A stretch of DNA of 64,000 bases from Palsa-504 sp963834685 (GTDB lineage: Bacteria > Actinomycetota > Actinomycetes > Streptosporangiales > Streptosporangiaceae), in assembly GCA_963834685.1 (NCBI GenBank), contig CAWICW010000013.1, positions 62,001 to 126,000 of the forward strand. Direction: 5' to 3'. The position numbers and the translations under genes are program-made. Under the pieces are notes generated by a model. That model had not been told where the DNA came from. It ran no database searches and saw only the letters and a list, made by a program, of their open reading frames with translations. Within the stretch, counting starts at the first letter, position 1. Each line of letters begins with the position of its first letter. This document shows positions 7,961-16,144 of this stretch, one piece after another.

Positions 7961-8797
7961 ATGATCGCGATTCTCGGCACCGGCAAGATGGGCGAGGCGC
8001 TGCTGTCCGGCCTGCTGCGCGCCGGGCGGCCGCCGGGCGCCGTCGTCGCCGCGGTCCGGCGCGAGGACCGGGGCGCCGAGCTTAGCGAGCGGTACGGGAT
8101 CCAGGTGACCGACGCCGCGTCGGCCGCCAAGCTGGCCGGCACCCTGGTCCTGGCGGTCAAGCCGCAGGACATGGGCAAGCTGCTGGCCGAGATCGCGCCC
8201 GCGGTGCCGCCGGACCGGCTGGTGGTCTCGGTGGCGGCCGGGATCACCACGGCGTTCATCGAGCGGCGGCTGGACGGGGAGGTGCCGGTCGTCCGGGTCA
8301 TGTCGAACACCCCGGTCCTGGTGGACGAGGCGATGAGCGTGATCTCGGCCGGGTCCTACGCGGGCGAGGAGCACCTGTGCCGGACCGAGGAGCTGCTCCG
8401 CCCGGTGGGCAAGGTGCTGCGCATCCCCGAATCGCAGCAGGACGCGGCGACCGCGCTGTCCGGCAGCGGCCCCGCGTACGTCTACTACCTGGTCGAGTCG
8501 ATGGTCGACGCGGCCATCCTGCTCGGCATGGCGCGCGGCACCGCGCTGGAGATGGTCACCCAGGCGGTCTACGGCGCGGCCACCATGCTGCGCGAATCGG
8601 GCGAGCATCCGGTCATCCTGCGCGAGGCCGTCACCTCGCCCGGCGGCACCACGATCTCCGCGATCCGGGAACTCGAACGGCACGGGGTGCGAGCCGCGTT
8701 CCTGGCCGCCATCGAGGCGGCCCGCGACCGCGGCCGGGAACTCGGCGCCGATCCGGGGCCCGCCCGCCCGCCGGGCGCCGACGCCGGGCCGAAGTAG
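7961..8797 (+). CDS. proC: Pyrroline-5-carboxylate reductase
   Basis: The 278-residue enzyme starts MIAILGTGKMGEALLSG, the NADP-binding motif of ProC. The C-terminal dimerisation part carries ALSGSGPAYVYYLVE and the conserved SPGGTTISAI. It reduces pyrroline-5-carboxylate to proline with NADPH in the cytoplasm. Length and motifs are normal. Its TAG stop shares a base with the GTG start of the deacetylase gene (TAGTG), so the two are translationally coupled. Confidence 0.92.
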   Translation: MIAILGTGKMGEALLSGLLRAGRPPGAVVAAVRREDRGAELSERYGIQVTDAASAAKLAGTLVLAVKPQDMGKLLAEIAPAVPPDRLVVSVAAGITTAFIERRLDGEVPVVRVMSNTPVLVDEAMSVISAGSYAGEEHLCRTEELLRPVGKVLRIPESQQDAATALSGSGPAYVYYLVESMVDAAILLGMARGTALEMVTQAVYGAATMLRESGEHPVILREAVTSPGGTTISAIRELERHGVRAAFLAAIEAARDRGRELGADPGPARPPGADAGPK

Positions 8798-9975
8798 TGG
8801 CCGGCCCGCTCACGCTGGCCTGGGATGAGCGCCTGACCGGCTATGACTTCGGGCCCGGTCATCCGCTGGCGCCGGTGCGGGTCGAGCTGACCTTGGCGCT
8901 GGCCCGCGAGCTCGGCGTGCTGGCCTTGCCCTCGGTCTCGGTGCTCGACCCGGCCCCGGCGGAGCCGGGGGAACTCGAGCTAGTTCATGACCCCGCCTAC
9001 ATCGACGCGGTGCGCCAGGCCGGCCGCGACGGGACGGGCAACCTGCGGTACGGGCTCGGCACCCCGGACAACCCGGTGTTCGTCGGCATGCACGAAGCCT
9101 CGGCGCTGGTCGCGGGCGCGACGCTCGCGGCGGCCCGGGCGGTCTGGCGGGGCGAGGCCCGCCACGCGGTCAACATCGCCGGCGGCCTGCACCACGCGAT
9201 GCGCCGGTCGGCCAGCGGCTTCTGCGTCTACAACGATCCGGCCATCGCGATCAGCGCGCTGCTGGACGAGGGCGCGCAGCGGATCGCGTACGTGGATCTC
9301 GACGTGCACCACGGCGACGGCGTACAGGCGGCGTTCTACCACGACCCCCGGGTCCTGACCATCAGCCTGCACGAGCATCCGGCCACGTTGTTTCCCGGGA
9401 CCGGGCTGGCGTGGGAGACCGGCAGCGGAGACGGCCGCGGCCACGCGGTCAACATGCCGCTGCCCGCCTTCACCGGCGACGCGGGCTGGCTGCGCGCGTT
9501 CGACGCGGTGGTTCCGCCGCTGCTGCGCGCCTTCCGGCCCGAGGTGCTGGTCAGCCAGCACGGCTGCGACAGCCACTGGCTCGATCCGCTGGCCCACCTC
9601 GAGCTCAGCATCGACGCGCAGCGACACGCCGCGCTCATGGTGCACGATCTGGCCCACGAGGTCGCCGGCGGCCGGTGGCTGCTCACCGGCGGCGGGGGAT
9701 ACGAGCTGGTCCAGGTCGTGCCGAGATCCTGGACCCATCTGCTAGCAATAGCGGCTGGCGAGCCCGTGGACCCGGCACGCGCCGTGCCGGGCCGCTGGCG
9801 GACCTTGGCTGCCGAGCGGACCGGCGAAGAGACGCCTTCGACGATGACAGACGGGCAGTCCGCGGACTATATTCCGGTCGCCGCGGGACTCGATCCCGGT
9901 GATCCGGTCGACAACTCGATCATCAGCACATGCCGCGCCACTTTTGGCTGGCACGGTCTGCAGCCGCCGATGTGA
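8797..9975 (+). CDS. AcuC-type deacetylase (histone deacetylase family)
   Basis: The 392-residue protein starts at GTG 8797, overlapping proC by one base. It has the class I zinc deacetylase motifs in order: GGLHHAM (tandem histidines), DLDVHHGDG (zinc aspartate and histidine), and QHGCDSHWLDP (second zinc aspartate region). Bacterial AcuC proteins deacetylate acetyl-lysine, notably on acetyl-CoA synthetase. The substrate here is not shown by context, since the neighbours are proline genes. A cytoplasmic location is expected. Confidence 0.85.
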   Translation: MAGPLTLAWDERLTGYDFGPGHPLAPVRVELTLALARELGVLALPSVSVLDPAPAEPGELELVHDPAYIDAVRQAGRDGTGNLRYGLGTPDNPVFVGMHEASALVAGATLAAARAVWRGEARHAVNIAGGLHHAMRRSASGFCVYNDPAIAISALLDEGAQRIAYVDLDVHHGDGVQAAFYHDPRVLTISLHEHPATLFPGTGLAWETGSGDGRGHAVNMPLPAFTGDAGWLRAFDAVVPPLLRAFRPEVLVSQHGCDSHWLDPLAHLELSIDAQRHAALMVHDLAHEVAGGRWLLTGGGGYELVQVVPRSWTHLLAIAAGEPVDPARAVPGRWRTLAAERTGEETPSTMTDGQSADYIPVAAGLDPGDPVDNSIISTCRATFGWHGLQPPM

Positions 9976-10255
9976 CGCTGACCCCGAAATGGCCCGGGCC
10001 GGACCTGCTGGCAGTTTTTGCCAATACCGGGACTGGCGCGCCCTCAGATCTTAACTGACCGTCGGCAAATGTGCTGCTGACGGCGGGTCTGGCCGCCATT
10101 GCGCCGAGTCCGGTCCGGGCCGATTGTCCAAACGGTAACAACAATGAGGCTTTGGACGGGTTGAAGTTTCTTGTACGGGACTTACTCTGGAGACGTACGT
10201 GACTGGTGCGCTGAATCCCGTCAAGTGCTCGGCTTCGTGCGGAAGAGGCAACTGG

Positions 10256-10456
10256 ATGGCAAGCGAAACCCCCCTCAGCGACGTTAGATTTCTCACCGTC
10301 GCCGAAGTGGCCTTGATCATGCGCGTGTCAAAGATGACCGTGTACCGCTTGGTCCACTCCGGCGAACTGGAAGCGATCCGCGTTGGACGTTCGTTCCGGG
10401 TCCCCGAACAGGCAGTCAATCAGTACCTGAGAGCTGCCTTCGTCGGTACCGCGTGA
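10256..10456 (+). CDS. Excisionase/BldC-like helix-turn-helix DNA-binding protein
   Basis: This 66-residue protein is essentially one winged helix of the MerR/excisionase type: FLTVAEVALIMRVSKMTVYR followed by SGELEAIRVGRSFRVPEQAV. ATG 10256 gives the compact form; a longer in-frame GTG start at 10199 is possible. Orthologues in Streptomyces sit immediately upstream of the bS22 gene, as here. BldC relatives bind DNA cooperatively as small arrays; targets are unknown. The 280 bp upstream is non-coding and probably holds its promoter. Confidence 0.75.
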   Translation: MASETPLSDVRFLTVAEVALIMRVSKMTVYRLVHSGELEAIRVGRSFRVPEQAVNQYLRAAFVGTA

Positions 10457-10469
10457 ACTAACGGAGGCA

Positions 10470-10486
10470 CCGGGCAGCCGGCCCGG
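10470..10486 (+). terminator. Possible stem-loop terminator
   Basis: CCGGGC-AGCCG-GCCCGG forms a 6-bp stem with a 5-nt loop 14 bp after the HTH gene stop. No clear T-run follows. The remaining roughly 240 bp to bS22 contains no gene I can support. Confidence 0.35.
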
Positions 10487-10724
10487 GCCTTGGGGGGGTC
10501 TGAGCTAGATCTCAGTGTGCCTGCGGCCATGATCAACCGCACCAGCACGCCGCATCGGGTAAGAACTCAGCCCCAAGACCGTTCGGGGCCGCCGGATAGA
10601 CAGGACTATGTCCCGCTAGCTCAGCAGGAACGGTAACCTCTTACGTTGGGTGTGTATCCAGCCGCCCTGACCGGGCGAGCGTGTTGGCGTGCCCGTCATC
10701 CGCAACGCCGAGAAGGGTGGTCTC

Positions 10725-10823
10725 ATGGGCTCTGTCATCAAGAAGCGCCGCAAGCGCATGGCCAAGAAGAAGCACCGCAAGCTGCTGAAGAAGACGCGTA
10801 TCCAGCGCCGCAACAAGAAGTAA
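10725..10823 (+). CDS. 30S ribosomal protein bS22 (AURKAIP1/COX24 domain)
   Basis: This very short 32-residue protein starts MGSVIKKRRKRMAKKKHR and is almost wholly basic, matching the actinobacterial small-subunit protein bS22. It was described from mycobacterial ribosome structures, where it sits near the decoding region. It is preceded by GAAGGGTGG about 5 nt before the ATG. Its position after a BldC-like HTH gene is the conserved actinomycete arrangement. Confidence 0.9.
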   Translation: MGSVIKKRRKRMAKKKHRKLLKKTRIQRRNKK

Positions 10824-10877
10824 CCGGGTCCCGGCCATGATCGCGGCGCGGCCGGGCAGCGTGCACCAGCAAGGCTG

Positions 10878-11567
10878 ATGTCACTTCCGGCCCTGATCGG
10901 GTTCGCGGGCGTGCTCGTCGCGGCCGTGGCCACCGGCCTGCTCGCCGGGCGGGCGGTCCGCCAGCCGAGGCCCGACACCATCCTGTGGACGGCGGCGACC
11001 CTGGCCCTGACCGTCGCGCTGGCCGCCCAGAGCATGGGCTTCGCCAGCGGGTTCGGGTCGGCCACGTTCCGGGCGGTCCAGCTGTTCGCGTTGCTGCTGG
11101 CGCCGCTGTGGCTGGCCTGGGGCCTGGTCGAGAGGGTCTGGCCGGGCGAGGCGGCCCGGTTCGGTACCCGGCTGGCCTGCGGCGCGCTGACCGTGGTCGG
11201 CAGCGTGATCCTGGCCACCGACCCGCTGACCGCCGCGTCGTTCGGGAAGGGCTGGCCGCTGGCGGGCCCGCACTACCAGCTCCCGTCGCACTACGCCCTG
11301 GACGTGGTGCAGGCCGTGGCGGTGATCCTGGCCGCGGCGAGCATCGGGCTGGCCGCGGCGCAGGCCAGGACCGAGGGCCCGTGGCCCGGCGCGCTGCCGG
11401 GGACGGCCCTGGTCGGCCTCGCCGTGTTGCTGACCGTCGGGCTGCGCTTCTCGCTGCCCACCGGGTCGGCCTATCCGCTGTTCACCTTGCTGGCCGCCGC
11501 CCTGACCTGGTTCGGCGCGACCAGGCTTGAGGCCCAGCTGGGCCGGCCCGGTCCGGGCCGGCCGTAG
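10878..11567 (+). CDS. Multi-pass membrane protein of unknown function
   Basis: The 229-residue protein has about six or seven hydrophobic helices spread along its length, the first being LIGFAGVLVAAVATGLLAG, and no obvious catalytic motif. It reads in the same direction as bS22 and ends about 90 bp before the ABM-domain gene. I do not recognise a named family; seven-helix sensor-type integral proteins are one possibility, but no signalling domain is attached. Confidence 0.65.
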   Translation: MSLPALIGFAGVLVAAVATGLLAGRAVRQPRPDTILWTAATLALTVALAAQSMGFASGFGSATFRAVQLFALLLAPLWLAWGLVERVWPGEAARFGTRLACGALTVVGSVILATDPLTAASFGKGWPLAGPHYQLPSHYALDVVQAVAVILAAASIGLAAAQARTEGPWPGALPGTALVGLAVLLTVGLRFSLPTGSAYPLFTLLAAALTWFGATRLEAQLGRPGPGRP

Positions 11568-11655
11568 CCGCACAGCCGGGCCGGAACGGCCGGGACGTGA
11601 CCGCACCACCGGCCGTAACCGGACGGCCGGCCGCGACCAGAGGGGAAGTGATCGC

Positions 11656-12612
11656 ATGGCCGGCCGCGACGAGATGGGACGTGACCGGGCAGGCCGGGAG
11701 CGGGCCAGCCGGGACGCGGGGGTCAACCTGCCGGACGGCTATGACCGCCGCGAGGCCCCGTACCCGCCGGACGGCTACGACCGCCGCGAGGCCCCGTACC
11801 CGCCGGACGGCTACGACCGCCGCGAGGCCCCGTACCCGCCGGACGGCCACGACCGCCGCGAGGCCCCGTACCCGCCGAACGGCCACCGCGGGCCGCGTGC
11901 CCCCGGTGATGTTCGCCCGCCCGGTGACCTCCGCGCCTCGGGCGAGCCGGGCCGGTGGACCGATCCCGGCCGGCGGCCGCCGGGCGCCCGTACGGCCGCC
12001 GCAGCCACCGCGGCGGCCGCGACGCTCGGTGCGGCCGAGGCTGAATTCGCCCCGCCGGCCAGGCCGGAGCTCCCGGCGGCCCCGCCGTACGGGCGGATCC
12101 TGATCTTCACCCTGCTTGATGACCGCGCCGCCGATTTCGACCGGCTCGCGGAGCAAGCGGCCGAGGAGGTCAGGACCAGGGAGCCGGACACCCTGGTGTA
12201 CGTCATCCACCTCGTGCCGAACGCGCCCATGCAGCGCATCTTCTACGAGATTTACCGGGACCGGGCCGCATTCGACCGCCACGAGAACCAGCCCTACATG
12301 CAGCGTTTCGTGGCGGACCGCAGGGCGTGCGTGCTGGCCACCAACGTCATCGAACTGCGGGTGAAATACGCCAAGGTCGCCCCGCTGCCCAGTTCGCCGC
12401 CGGCCGGACCGCCCGCCGCCGCGGCCGCGCCGCCGATCCCGCTCCCGCCGGGCCAGCCGCTGCCGGGCCCGATGGCGCCAGGCCCGGCCGCGCCGGGTCC
12501 GATGGCGCCGGGTCAGCCGCATACCGTCCCCCGGCCCCAGAGCCTCGAGCCGCTGCCGCCGCGGCCGGACCGGCGGCAGCCGTCGGGCGACCGCCGTTAC
12601 GGCGGGATCTGA
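11656..12612 (+). CDS. ABM (antibiotic biosynthesis monooxygenase-like) domain protein with N-terminal peptide repeats
   Basis: The protein has 318 residues from ATG 11656, chosen for AGGGGAAG 7 nt upstream. The N-terminal third is low-complexity: four 12-residue repeats of PDGYDRREAPYP (residues 26-73), then Pro/Ala/Gly-rich sequence. A compact dimeric alpha-beta barrel domain follows at about residues 145-240, with ILIFTLLDD, VYVIHLVPNA and YEIYRDRAAFDRHENQPYM, typical of quinol-monooxygenase-like ABM proteins that work without a cofactor. The C-terminal 75 residues are Pro/Ala-rich. Disordered tails at both ends are unusual for this family, whose members are about 100 residues. Function unknown. 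Confidence 0.65.
   Translation: MAGRDEMGRDRAGRERASRDAGVNLPDGYDRREAPYPPDGYDRREAPYPPDGYDRREAPYPPDGHDRREAPYPPNGHRGPRAPGDVRPPGDLRASGEPGRWTDPGRRPPGARTAAAATAAAATLGAAEAEFAPPARPELPAAPPYGRILIFTLLDDRAADFDRLAEQAAEEVRTREPDTLVYVIHLVPNAPMQRIFYEIYRDRAAFDRHENQPYMQRFVADRRACVLATNVIELRVKYAKVAPLPSSPPAGPPAAAAAPPIPLPPGQPLPGPMAPGPAAPGPMAPGQPHTVPRPQSLEPLPPRPDRRQPSGDRRYGGI
11731..11874 (+). repeat. Four tandem 36-bp coding repeats
   Basis: Four head-to-tail 36-bp units encode PDGYDRREAPYP; a fifth, partial unit (PNGH) follows. Units 2 and 3 are identical in protein, and unit 4 has Tyr to His. The period is a multiple of three, so the frame is kept. This is a coding repeat, not a CRISPR. Confidence 0.9.
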
Positions 12613-12677
12613 CGTGGCACCCCGGACGCCCGATGTGAGCGGGATCTGACGTGCCGCCCCGGACGCCCGGTGTGAAC
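12604..12677 (+). repeat. 37-bp tandem duplication across the gene junction
   Basis: Copies at 12604-12640 and 12641-12677 agree at 33 of 37 positions. Each begins GGGATCTGACGTG. The first copy holds the ABM gene's TGA stop, and the second supplies the GTG start of the glutaredoxin-like gene. Because 37 is not a multiple of three, the copies are read in different frames. Confidence 0.8.
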
Positions 12678-12914
12678 CGCATCACGCTGCTCGGCCGGCC
12701 GGGCTGTCATCTGTGCGACGACGCGCGGGCGGTGATCGAGCGGGTGGCCGGCGAGCTGGGCGTCGGCTGGGAGGAGCGCGACATCACCGCCTCGCCGCAG
12801 GACCTGCGGGAGTACTGGGACAAGATCCCGGTGACGCTGGTCGACGGCGTGCAGATCGACTTCTGGCGGGTGAGCGAGGCCCGGCTGCGAGCGGCCCTCG
12901 GCGGGCGGCCTTGA
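12651..12914 (+). CDS. Glutaredoxin-like protein
   Basis: The protein has 87 residues from GTG 12651; GTG 12672, which yields VNRITLLGRPGC, is an equally likely start. The redox motif is PGCHLCDDA, with both cysteines present, and PVTLVDG supplies the cis-proline. These small actinobacterial proteins are glutaredoxin-like thiol-disulfide oxidoreductases of about 80 residues. It sits just upstream of rex and its operator, so it may share the redox theme, but transcription of rex probably starts anew at the Rex site. Confidence 0.75.
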   Translation: MPPRTPGVNRITLLGRPGCHLCDDARAVIERVAGELGVGWEERDITASPQDLREYWDKIPVTLVDGVQIDFWRVSEARLRAALGGRP

Positions 12915-12953
12915 CCAGCCCCGGCCCAGGGGAGATACGGCCCGGGCGGCGGC

Positions 12954-12973
12954 TTTGTGAATCGATGCACAAA
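12954..12973. promoter_or_regulatory. Rex operator (ROP)
   Basis: TTTGTGAATCGATGCACAAA is a near-perfect inverted repeat matching the Rex consensus (TTGTGAA-spacer-TTCACAA). It lies 100 bp upstream of the preferred rex start, as expected for autoregulation by the NADH/NAD ratio. The downstream heme genes would fall under the same control. Confidence 0.85.
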
Positions 12974-13072
12974 GGCGTACGGTGGATTGACGTCGGCTGA
13001 CGCAGGCGCTACATGCCCCGCCAGTACCGGGAGCCCCAACCCCAGGAGCTCAACCCCAGGAGCGCTGCCGCG

Positions 13073-13843
13073 ATGCACAGTAACGTTATGCCGCCGGAGA
13101 TCAGCGGCCCGTCGGGCGGGATACCTGAAGCCACGGTGGCCCGGCTGCCGGTGTACCTGCGGGCGCTGTACGGCCTGGCCGAGCGCGGCATCAGCACGGT
13201 GGCCAGCGAGGAGCTCGCCGCGGCGGCGGGCGTCAACTCGGCCAAGCTCCGCAAGGACCTGTCCCATCTCGGCTCCTACGGGATCCGCGGGGTCGGCTAC
13301 GACGTCGACTACCTCGTCTACCAGGTGTCCCGGACCCTGGGCCTGACCCAGGACTGGCCGGTGGTCATCGTCGGAGCGGGCAACCTCGGCCGGGCCCTGG
13401 CCAATTACGGCGGGTTCGTCTCCCGAGGCTTCACGATTGCCGCCATGCTCGACTCCGATCCGGCTATCGTGGGCAGCAGGATCGCGAGGCTGACCGTCCG
13501 CCACGTCGACGAGCTGGAAGCCCTGGTGGCCCGGCACAAGGTCGCGATCGGCGTGATCGCCGCCCCGGCCGGGTCGGCGCAGGTCGTCTGCGACCGGCTG
13601 GTCGCGGCGGGCGTGACCAGCATCCTCAATTTCGCTCCGCTCGTGCTGAACGTGCCAGAGGGAGTAGACGTGCGGAAGGTCGACCTGTCGATCGAGCTGC
13701 AGATTCTCGCCTTCCACGCCCAGCGCCGGTCGGCTTCGCGGCCCGAGGCCGAGCCCGGCGGCGGGCGTCCCGGGGCGGTCAACGGGAGACACCCGGCCGG
13801 CCCGGGGACGCCGGTGACCTCCGGACTCGCGGCGCAGGCCTAG
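13073..13843 (+). CDS. rex: Redox-sensing transcriptional repressor Rex
   Basis: The protein has 256 residues from ATG 13073 (AGGAG lies 10 nt upstream; ATG 13013 is in frame). The N-terminal winged helix has GIPEATVARLPVYLRAL and GVNSAKLRKDLSHLGSYG. The Rossmann domain has VVIVGAGNLGRALANY for NADH, and the C-terminal swapped helix has VDLSIELQILAFH. Rex represses respiratory genes when NADH is low and releases DNA when NADH rises. In Streptomyces it heads the rex-hemACD operon, as here. The tail after residue 225 is a Gly/Pro-rich extension. Confidence 0.93.
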   Translation: MHSNVMPPEISGPSGGIPEATVARLPVYLRALYGLAERGISTVASEELAAAAGVNSAKLRKDLSHLGSYGIRGVGYDVDYLVYQVSRTLGLTQDWPVVIVGAGNLGRALANYGGFVSRGFTIAAMLDSDPAIVGSRIARLTVRHVDELEALVARHKVAIGVIAAPAGSAQVVCDRLVAAGVTSILNFAPLVLNVPEGVDVRKVDLSIELQILAFHAQRRSASRPEAEPGGGRPGAVNGRHPAGPGTPVTSGLAAQA

Positions 13844-13854
13844 GCGGTGACCGG

Positions 13855-15206
13855 GTGAGCGTGCTGGTGGTCGGCCTCAGCCACAAGAGCGCGCCGGTCG
13901 CCATCCTGGAGCAGGCCGTGGTGAGCGGGGACACCCTCACCAAGCTGCTCCGCGACGTGGCGCTCGCCGACTCGGTGGCCGAGACCTTCGTCGTCTCCAC
14001 CTGCAACCGGGTCGAGGTCTACGCCGACGTGGACCGGTTCCACGCGGGCGTGACCGCCATCTGCGAGCTGCTCGCGCGGCACTGCGGCGTGCAGGCCAGG
14101 GACCTCACCGCGCACCTGTACGTGCACTACGAGGACCGGGCGGTCGCCCACCTGCTCGCCGTGGCCTGCGGGCTGGACTCGGTGGTGGTCGGCGAGGGCC
14201 AGATCCTCGGCCAGGTGCGCTCGGCGCTCAAGCTCGCCGAAGAGCACGGCACCGTCGGGCGCGTGCTGGGCGAGCTCGGCCGGCTCGCGCTGCGGGCGGG
14301 CAAGCGGACCCGGACCGAGACCGGCATCGACCGGGCCGGCCAGAGCCTGGTCAGCGTGGCCATCGAGCTCGCCGCCGCCCGCCTGGGCGCCACCGCCGGG
14401 GCCCCGGGCCTGGCCGGGCGGGATGTGCTCGTGGTCGGGGCCGGCGCGATGAGCACGCTCGCGGCCGCCACGGCCGGCAAGAGCGGCGCGGCGAGCATCG
14501 CGGTGGTGAACCGGACCCGCCGCCACGCGGAGCGCCTGGCCGCGAAGGTGAACGCTCACGTGGTCGCGCTCGCCGACCTCGGCCCCGCCCTGGTCGCCGC
14601 GGACCTGGTCATTTCCTGCACCGGCGCGGCCGGCCACGTCATCACCCGGGACCTGCTCGGCGCCGCGCTGGCCGCGCGGCCGCGCCCGGCCGCCCAGGGC
14701 CCGCTGGTCGTCCTCGACCTGGCCATGCCGCGCGACGTGGAACCGGCGGTGGCCGGCCTGCCCGGCGTGGCGGTGATCGGCATGGACCGGCTCAGCGAGC
14801 ACGGGACCGAGGCCGGGGCCGACGACGTGGCCGCGGTCCGGGCCATCTGCGAGGCCGAGCTGGCCGCCTACCAGTCCGCGGTCGACGCGGCCCGGGTGGC
14901 GCCGACCGTGGTCGCGCTGCGGGCCAAGGCGGCTACCGTGGTCGACACCGAGCTGGCCCGGCTGGCCAGCGGCTGAGCTCGGACGGCCTCAGCGCCCGGG
15001 CGCTGGATGAAATAGCCCAGACCATGCGCCGAGTGGTAGACAAGCTATTGCACGCGCCGACGGTCCGGGTCAAGGAACTCGCGGGCTCGCCGGGGGGCGA
15101 GGAGTACGCCGCGGCGCTGCGGGTTCTGTTTGACCTAGACCCGCGCGCGGTCGAGGCCGTGACCCGCGCCGCTGCGGAGCAGGAGGACACGGTGAGCGGA
15201 GGATGA
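13855..15206 (+). CDS. hemA: Glutamyl-tRNA reductase, with an apparent -1 frameshift near 14973
   Basis: HemA reduces glutamyl-tRNA to glutamate-1-semialdehyde, the first step of heme synthesis. From GTG 13855 the catalytic domain (VVSTCNRVEVYA, with the nucleophilic cysteine) and the NADPH domain (VLVVGAGAMSTLAAA) are intact. At 14974 the frame meets TGA. In the -1 frame the sequence continues LSSDGLSARALDEIAQTMRR and then VVDKLLHAPTVRVKEL, the family's dimerisation domain, to a stop at 15206 that overlaps hemC by 4 nt. The fit is so clean that a one-base indel, not decay, is likely. No slippery heptamer is seen. Read literally, the protein is 373 residues and lacks the dimerisation arm. Confidence 0.88.
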
Positions 15207-16144
15207 CCGGGCGGACGCTGCGCCTCGGCAGCCGCAAGAGCCCGATGGCCATCGCGCAGTCCGAGCTGGTGGCGGGCATGATCACGGAGCGGGCCGGCCG
15301 CCGGGTGGAGATCGTCGGCGTGACGACGCTGGGCGACGTCAGCCGGGCCCAGCTCACCCAGATCGGCGGGACCGGCGTCTTCGTCAGCGCGCTGCGCGAG
15401 GCCCTGCTCAGCGGCGAGGTGGACCTGGCCGTGCACTCGCTGAAGGACCTGCCCGCTGGCGCCGCACCGGGCATCACGCTGGCCGCGGTGCCGCCCCGGG
15501 ACGACCCGCGGGACGCGCTGGTGGCCCGGGACGGCGCCAAGCTCGCCGACCTGCCCGCCGGGGCCCGGATCGGGACCGGCTCGCCGCGGCGTGCCGCCCA
15601 GCTGCGAGCGCTGCGCGGCGACCTGCGATGCGAGCCGATCCGCGGGAACGCCGGCACCAGGCTGCGCCAGGTGACCGACGGCGAGCTCGACGGGGTGGTG
15701 CTCGCCTGCGCCGGGCTGGCCCGGATCGGCTGCACCGGCGCCATCACCCAGGTCTTCGAGCTCGACGAGATGCTGCCCGCCCCCGGCCAGGGCGCGCTGG
15801 CCGTCGAGTGCCGGGCCGACGACCCCGAACTGGCCACGCTGCTCGCGGCGGTCAGCGACGAGCCCAGCATGGCCGCCGCGATCGCCGAACGCAGCCTGCT
15901 CGAGGCCCTCGCGGCCGGCTGCAGCGCGCCGGTCGGCGGATACGCGGCGGGCACCGGGCAGTTGCTGATGCGGGCCGCGGTGCTGAGCCCGGACGGCACC
16001 CGCGCGCTGCGCGCGCAGGGCAGCGCGCCCGCGGCCGACGCGCGCCGCCTCGGCCGGGACCTCGCGGCGGAACTGCTGCGCCGCGGAGCCTCCGATTTCA
16101 TCGGCAGTCCGATCGACCCGACAAGCAGCGGGAATGATGCGTAG
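15203..16144 (+). CDS. hemC: Porphobilinogen deaminase (hydroxymethylbilane synthase)
   Basis: The 313-residue enzyme starts at ATG 15203 behind GGAGG inside the hemA end. It has LGSRKSPMAIAQSELV, the substrate-binding LKDLPAG, GTGSPRRAAQLRA and the dipyrromethane-cofactor cysteine in LAAGCSAPVGGYA. It joins four porphobilinogens into hydroxymethylbilane. The gene end shares a base with the GTG start of the next gene. Length and all key motifs are normal. Confidence 0.95.
   Translation: MTGRTLRLGSRKSPMAIAQSELVAGMITERAGRRVEIVGVTTLGDVSRAQLTQIGGTGVFVSALREALLSGEVDLAVHSLKDLPAGAAPGITLAAVPPRDDPRDALVARDGAKLADLPAGARIGTGSPRRAAQLRALRGDLRCEPIRGNAGTRLRQVTDGELDGVVLACAGLARIGCTGAITQVFELDEMLPAPGQGALAVECRADDPELATLLAAVSDEPSMAAAIAERSLLEALAAGCSAPVGGYAAGTGQLLMRAAVLSPDGTRALRAQGSAPAADARRLGRDLAAELLRRGASDFIGSPIDPTSSGNDA

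Noticed and set aside
10605..10650. tRNA-like string CCGCTAGCTCAGCAGG
   Set aside because: It resembles a D-arm, but no acceptor stem, anticodon arm or T-arm can be assembled around it.
11731..11874. Regular 36-bp repeats resembling a CRISPR period
   Set aside because: The units abut without spacers and encode an in-frame 12-residue peptide repeat.
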